Source: JAGPHI01 sp036661035 (lineage in GTDB: Bacteria; Bacillota; Clostridia; Oscillospirales; Ruminococcaceae). Taken from it: a stretch of 34,659 bases of DNA. How positions within the stretch are numbered: the stretch's first letter is position 1; each line of letters begins with the position of its first letter. This document shows positions 31,979-34,659 of the stretch, piece by piece. The notes under the pieces are model-generated. The model saw only the letters and a program-made list of their open reading frames with translations. It had not been told where the DNA came from and searched no databases. The DNA lies in contig JAVWZM010000019.1 of NCBI GenBank assembly GCA_036661035.1, positions 1 to 34,659 of the forward strand, in the 5' to 3' direction. The position numbers and the translations under genes are program-made.

Positions 31979-32959
31979 ATGAATAAAATTTATAAAGTAG
32001 GTATTGTCGGCTATGGAAATTTAGGCAAAGGTGCCATAGCGGCAATTGCACAAAGCCCCGATATGGAGCTTTGCGCCGTGTTTTCACGCAGAACTAATAT
32101 TTCTATAAACGCAAAAGACGTGCCTGTTGTAAGCATTGACGATGCTGCCCAGTGGGCAAACAAGCTTGACGCTGTGCTGCTTTGCGGTGGCTCCGCCACA
32201 GATTTGCCCGTGCAAGGGCCATATTTTGCCCAATATTTTAACACTGTAGACACCTTTGACAACCACGCCCATATCCCCGAATATTTTGCCAAAATGGACG
32301 CCGCCGCAACGCAAAGCGGCCACGCAAGCCTTATTTCCATAGGGTGGGATCCGGGGCTTTTCAGCTTACAGCGCATATACGGCGAGGCGGTGCTGCCAAA
32401 GGGCGAAAGCTATACCTTTTGGGGCAGGGGCGTAAGCCAAGGCCATTCTGACGCAGTGCGCCGTATAGAGGGCGTGCAAGACGCAAAGCAATACACTATA
32501 CCCTGCCAAGAGGCACTGGACGCAGTGCGCAAAGGGGAAAACCCTGTGCTTACCACAAGGCAAAAGCACACAAGGCTTTGCTATGTAGTGGCAAAGGACG
32601 GGGCAGACAAAGCCGCCATAGAAAAACAAATTAAAGAAATGCCGAATTATTTTGCAGATTACGACACTACGGTTAATTTTATAAGCGAAGAAACCATGGC
32701 AAAGGAGCATAGCGGCATGCCACACGGCGGCTTTGTGCTGCGCAGCGGCAACACCGCCGAGGGCAACGCGCATGTGCTGGAATACAGCCTAAAGCTAGAG
32801 TCTAACCCCGGGTTTACCTCTAGCGTAGCTACGGCTTTTACACGCGCATGTATTCGCATGGCAAGTAAGGGCATGTGCGGCGCGTTTACGGCATTTGATG
32901 TGCCACCTGCCATGCTTTCGCCAAAATCGGGGGAGGAATTGCGGCGCACGCTTTTGTAA
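31979..32959 (+). CDS. ddh: meso-Diaminopimelate dehydrogenase
   Basis: Forms meso-2,6-diaminopimelate in one NADPH-dependent step from tetrahydrodipicolinate and ammonia, supplying peptidoglycan and lysine; 326 residues, usual length. The Rossmann motif is VGIVGYGNLGKGA (7-19), followed by AVFSRR, an NADP-type cue. DNHAHIPEYF, ISIGWDPGLFSLQRIYGEA and FWGRGVSQGHSDAVRRIEGV are diagnostic of Ddh substrate and dimer contacts. It is fourth in an operon with two lipoproteins, pointing to coordinated cell-wall synthesis and remodelling. GAGGG lies nine bases before the ATG. Confidence 0.96.
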   Translation: MNKIYKVGIVGYGNLGKGAIAAIAQSPDMELCAVFSRRTNISINAKDVPVVSIDDAAQWANKLDAVLLCGGSATDLPVQGPYFAQYFNTVDTFDNHAHIPEYFAKMDAAATQSGHASLISIGWDPGLFSLQRIYGEAVLPKGESYTFWGRGVSQGHSDAVRRIEGVQDAKQYTIPCQEALDAVRKGENPVLTTRQKHTRLCYVVAKDGADKAAIEKQIKEMPNYFADYDTTVNFISEETMAKEHSGMPHGGFVLRSGNTAEGNAHVLEYSLKLESNPGFTSSVATAFTRACIRMASKGMCGAFTAFDVPPAMLSPKSGEELRRTLL

Positions 32960-32989
32960 GCTGTGCATGTACCGAAAGAAAGGGGCATT

Positions 32990-33538
32990 ATGGAAAAATC
33001 TTTTAAACGCTGGAAATGGGCATTGATACTTGCGGCAGCCATATTATTTATTTTGGGGCTTACTGCTATTGTTTGGCCTCGTGGCATTATGAATATTTTG
33101 CCGATACTTATAGGCATCACGCTTTTGGCAGTGGGCGCATGCGAGCTTGCTTTCAGCTTTGGCACTAAGGAGTACAAAAGCGCAAATTCCATAAAGCTGA
33201 TACAGGGCGTAATGAGCCTTGCGGTTGGCGTTGTGTTTTTATTAAAACGCGATGTTTCCATTGTGTTTTTGGGTGTGGTGCTTGGGCTTTGGGCAATAAT
33301 CAGCGCGGCGCTTAAAATATCCTTGGCTTTGCGCCAGCACGCTGTGGGCTACCCATGCCGCGGCACAATTGTAGAAGCGGCAGTTAAGGGCATCATCGGC
33401 CTGTTTATGATGTTTAATCCATTTGTGGGCCTTGCCGCGTGGACAATGGTTATAGGCATATTTTTTATTGTGGCAGGTGGCGCGCTGTTTGCGTGGGTTA
33501 TTTACGTCAATCGACATTTAGACTTTTTCGATTTATAA
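32990..33538 (+). CDS. DUF308 (HdeD-like) membrane protein
   Basis: Membrane protein of 182 residues with six helices in three hairpins, as in DUF308/HdeD proteins; repeats such as ILFILGLTAIVWPRGIMNILPILIGITLLAVGACELAF and the later IIGLFMMFNPFVGLAAW show the internal repeat with its conserved Pro/Gly turns. E. coli HdeD is tied to acid resistance, but the molecular role is unknown. ATG at 32990 follows AAAGGGG; an ATG nine codons earlier has no binding site. It is the last gene of the envelope operon, 30 bases after ddh, and is followed by repeat copy B. Confidence 0.88.
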   Translation: MEKSFKRWKWALILAAAILFILGLTAIVWPRGIMNILPILIGITLLAVGACELAFSFGTKEYKSANSIKLIQGVMSLAVGVVFLLKRDVSIVFLGVVLGLWAIISAALKISLALRQHAVGYPCRGTIVEAAVKGIIGLFMMFNPFVGLAAWTMVIGIFFIVAGGALFAWVIYVNRHLDFFDL

Positions 33539-33563
33539 TTAATATTTGCCAATATGGCTATCA

Positions 33564-33664
33564 CAGCAATTTTACTTTTGATTGTCCTACTAAAAGCTCC
33601 GTCTTTGCTGTATGCGGCTTGACAAAAGGCTCGAGTACAAAGACAATAATAAGTCAAGTTGCAA
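33564..33664. repeat. Copy B of the TATAGCAA-bounded repeat
   Basis: About 100 bases that match copy A (3945-4046) in inverted orientation: AGCAATTTTACTTTTG, TTGTCCTACTAAA, CGTCTTTGCT, CTTGACAAAAGG, GTACAAAGAC and AATAAGTCAAGTTGC are shared blocks, with small insertions and substitutions between them. It contains TTGACA-N17-GACAAT reading toward the DUF1961 gene 27 bases downstream, so it may supply that gene's promoter. Confidence 0.75.
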
Positions 33665-33690
33665 TATGAACATCAGCTTGGAGGCAGCAA

Positions 33691-34362
33691 ATGAAAACTG
33701 TAGCTATGAATAATTTAATATACGAAAATCCCCTTGCATGCCAAGAAGACTTAGAGGGCTTTGTGTGCGAGGGCGAGGGCGCAATCAGCTTTCCTATGGG
33801 GCGCATGCGCCTTGAGGGCAAGCTTAGCCCCGACCTTGGGCAAAAATCCAATTTTGTGCTGTGGTGTCCTGTGGATTTTCCATCTGACGTAAGAATTGAA
33901 TGGGAGTTTACCCCTTTAAGGGAGCCTGGGCTTTGCGTGATGTTTTTTGGTGCCCTTGGCAAAAACGGCGAGGATATTTTAACAGGCGGTCTTGCCAAAA
34001 GAACAGGCGAATACGATTTTTATCATCATGGCGATTTAAACGCGTATCATCTTTCTTATTTTAGGCGCAGATATCCCGAGGAACGCGCCTTTCACACTTG
34101 CAATTTGCGCAAAAGCTATGGCTTTCATTTAGTGGCGCAAGGGGCGGATCCTATCCCCGACGTTGCCGATGCCGACAAAAGCTATGCCTTGCGCATTATT
34201 CGCAGCGGCAGCCGTATTTTCTTTTTTGTAAACGATTTACAGGTGCTTGAATACGAGGACGACGGCACACTGGGAAATGCAATTACAGGCGGCAAGCTTG
34301 GCTTTAGGCAAATGGCACCACTTATTGCGGAATATAAAAACCTAAAGGTTTACACTGTGTAA
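33691..34362 (+). CDS. DUF1961 family protein
   Basis: Soluble protein of 223 residues with a predicted concanavalin-like beta-sandwich. Family blocks: FVLWCPVDFPSDVRIEWEFTPLREPGLCVMFFGALG (about 51-86), then RTGEYDFYHHGDLNAYHLSYFRR (about 109-131) and FFFVNDLQVLEYEDDG (about 175-190). DUF1961 proteins often lie in polysaccharide-use loci, and some may bind or cleave glycans, but no activity is assigned. No signal peptide is present. GGAGG precedes the ATG at 33691. Transcription may start inside the upstream repeat copy B. Confidence 0.88.
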   Translation: MKTVAMNNLIYENPLACQEDLEGFVCEGEGAISFPMGRMRLEGKLSPDLGQKSNFVLWCPVDFPSDVRIEWEFTPLREPGLCVMFFGALGKNGEDILTGGLAKRTGEYDFYHHGDLNAYHLSYFRRRYPEERAFHTCNLRKSYGFHLVAQGADPIPDVADADKSYALRIIRSGSRIFFFVNDLQVLEYEDDGTLGNAITGGKLGFRQMAPLIAEYKNLKVYTV

Positions 34363-34467
34363 AGGCAATTGCGTGCAGCCGAGAAATCACTCGTTTTGCA
34401 TAAGGCACACAATTTTTTATAGCCACAAATAATAAGCAGTATAAAATAGGTTTACAGAACAATCCCA

Positions 34468-34501
34468 CTTGATATGTGGGCTACAACAGCCATGTATCAA
34501 G
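34468..34501 (+). promoter_or_regulatory. Hairpin abutting the ribosome binding site of a small ORF
   Basis: CTTGATA / TATCAAG outer arms and GGCT / AGCC inner arms around loop ACAAC, with a small asymmetric bulge. Its 3' edge runs straight into AAGGGGG, the ribosome binding site of the 40-residue ORF. It could stabilise the mRNA or modulate initiation; this is inference. The 152 bases between the DUF1961 stop and the small ORF hold nothing else clear. Confidence 0.45.
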
Positions 34502-34514
34502 GGGGATTTATCAC

Positions 34515-34637
34515 ATGTTTTTAATTTTGAACCGTATTTTTCAAATTATGTTTGCTGTTTACCGTAAGCGTTTTATATGGTGCATACCGATAATCTGCCT
34601 GCCACCTGCTCTATTATTCTTCCATTTGCTTTGCTAA
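34515..34637 (+). CDS. Candidate 40-residue membrane peptide
   Basis: Short ORF of 40 residues starting MFLILNRIFQIMFAVYRKRF and ending IWCIPIICLPPALLFFHLLC. It has two hydrophobic stretches split by a basic YRKR patch, and a good ribosome binding site (AAGGGGG, nine bases upstream) next to a strong hairpin (34468-34501). No family is recognised. Small basic-hydrophobic peptides of this kind include membrane-protein regulators and toxins of type I systems, but no antisense RNA was identified and a chance ORF remains possible. Confidence 0.4.
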   Translation: MFLILNRIFQIMFAVYRKRFIWCIPIICLPPALLFFHLLC

Positions 34638-34659
34638 AATAGATGCGATAAGCTGTATT

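Noticed and set aside
1..34659. tRNA, rRNA, CRISPR array, transposase or prophage genes
   Set aside because: Looked for on both strands by eye; no cloverleaf-like sequence, regularly spaced direct repeats or recognisable mobile-element protein was found.

Overview
This window looks like chromosome from a low-to-moderate GC Gram-positive anaerobe of the Clostridia, most likely an Oscillospirales/Ruminococcaceae-type gut bacterium. The indications are strong Shine-Dalgarno sites before nearly every gene, sigma-A promoters, several lipobox lipoproteins, a meso-diaminopimelate dehydrogenase, Fe-S L-serine dehydratase split into two subunits, BioY, Rnf-type membrane proteins, and many TTG/GTG starts. 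No rRNA, tRNA, CRISPR array, transposase or phage gene was seen. The taxonomic call is inference from gene content.

Layout. 8-3762 (minus): a GntR/YtrA-type regulator, an ABC ATPase and two ABC-2-like permeases form one operon from a clear promoter, followed by a CPBP membrane protease. 3863-8826: a DUF1624 membrane protein, a DUF2804 protein, an MFS exporter, and an Lrp regulator / zinc-ribbon / lipoprotein group. 8699-9178: a 480-base gene-free stretch with a promoter, nested inverted repeats and a perfect terminator (candidate small RNA), then a REP-like palindrome. 9179-12649: an Rnf-like operon holding only D, E and A homologues plus a glycosidase-like protein. 12768-17060: ribulose-phosphate epimerase, an HtrA-like protein and an OmpR-type two-component system.

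17085-19898 (plus): ychF, mtnN and a YhhN-family protein. 19995-23093: an unrecognised pair of membrane proteins divergent from sdaAB-sdaAA. 23290-29399: bioY, an EamA transporter, DUF1015, hisS and aspS. 29595-33538: a tight five-gene envelope operon (membrane protein, GHL10 lipoprotein, another lipoprotein, ddh, DUF308). 33691-34659: a DUF1961 protein and a candidate 40-residue membrane peptide behind a hairpin.

The most unusual points are these. (1) The RnfD/E/A homologues keep the membrane fold but have lost three of the four cysteines that hold the intramembrane [2Fe-2S] cluster, and the SGAT flavinylation motif; RnfB, C and G are absent. (2) The HtrA-like protein beside the two-component system has lost all three catalytic residues while keeping its PDZ domain. 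(3) There are two intergenic repeat families: modules bounded by TATAGCAACTT-like ends, and REP-like palindromes centred on GTCTTGAC.
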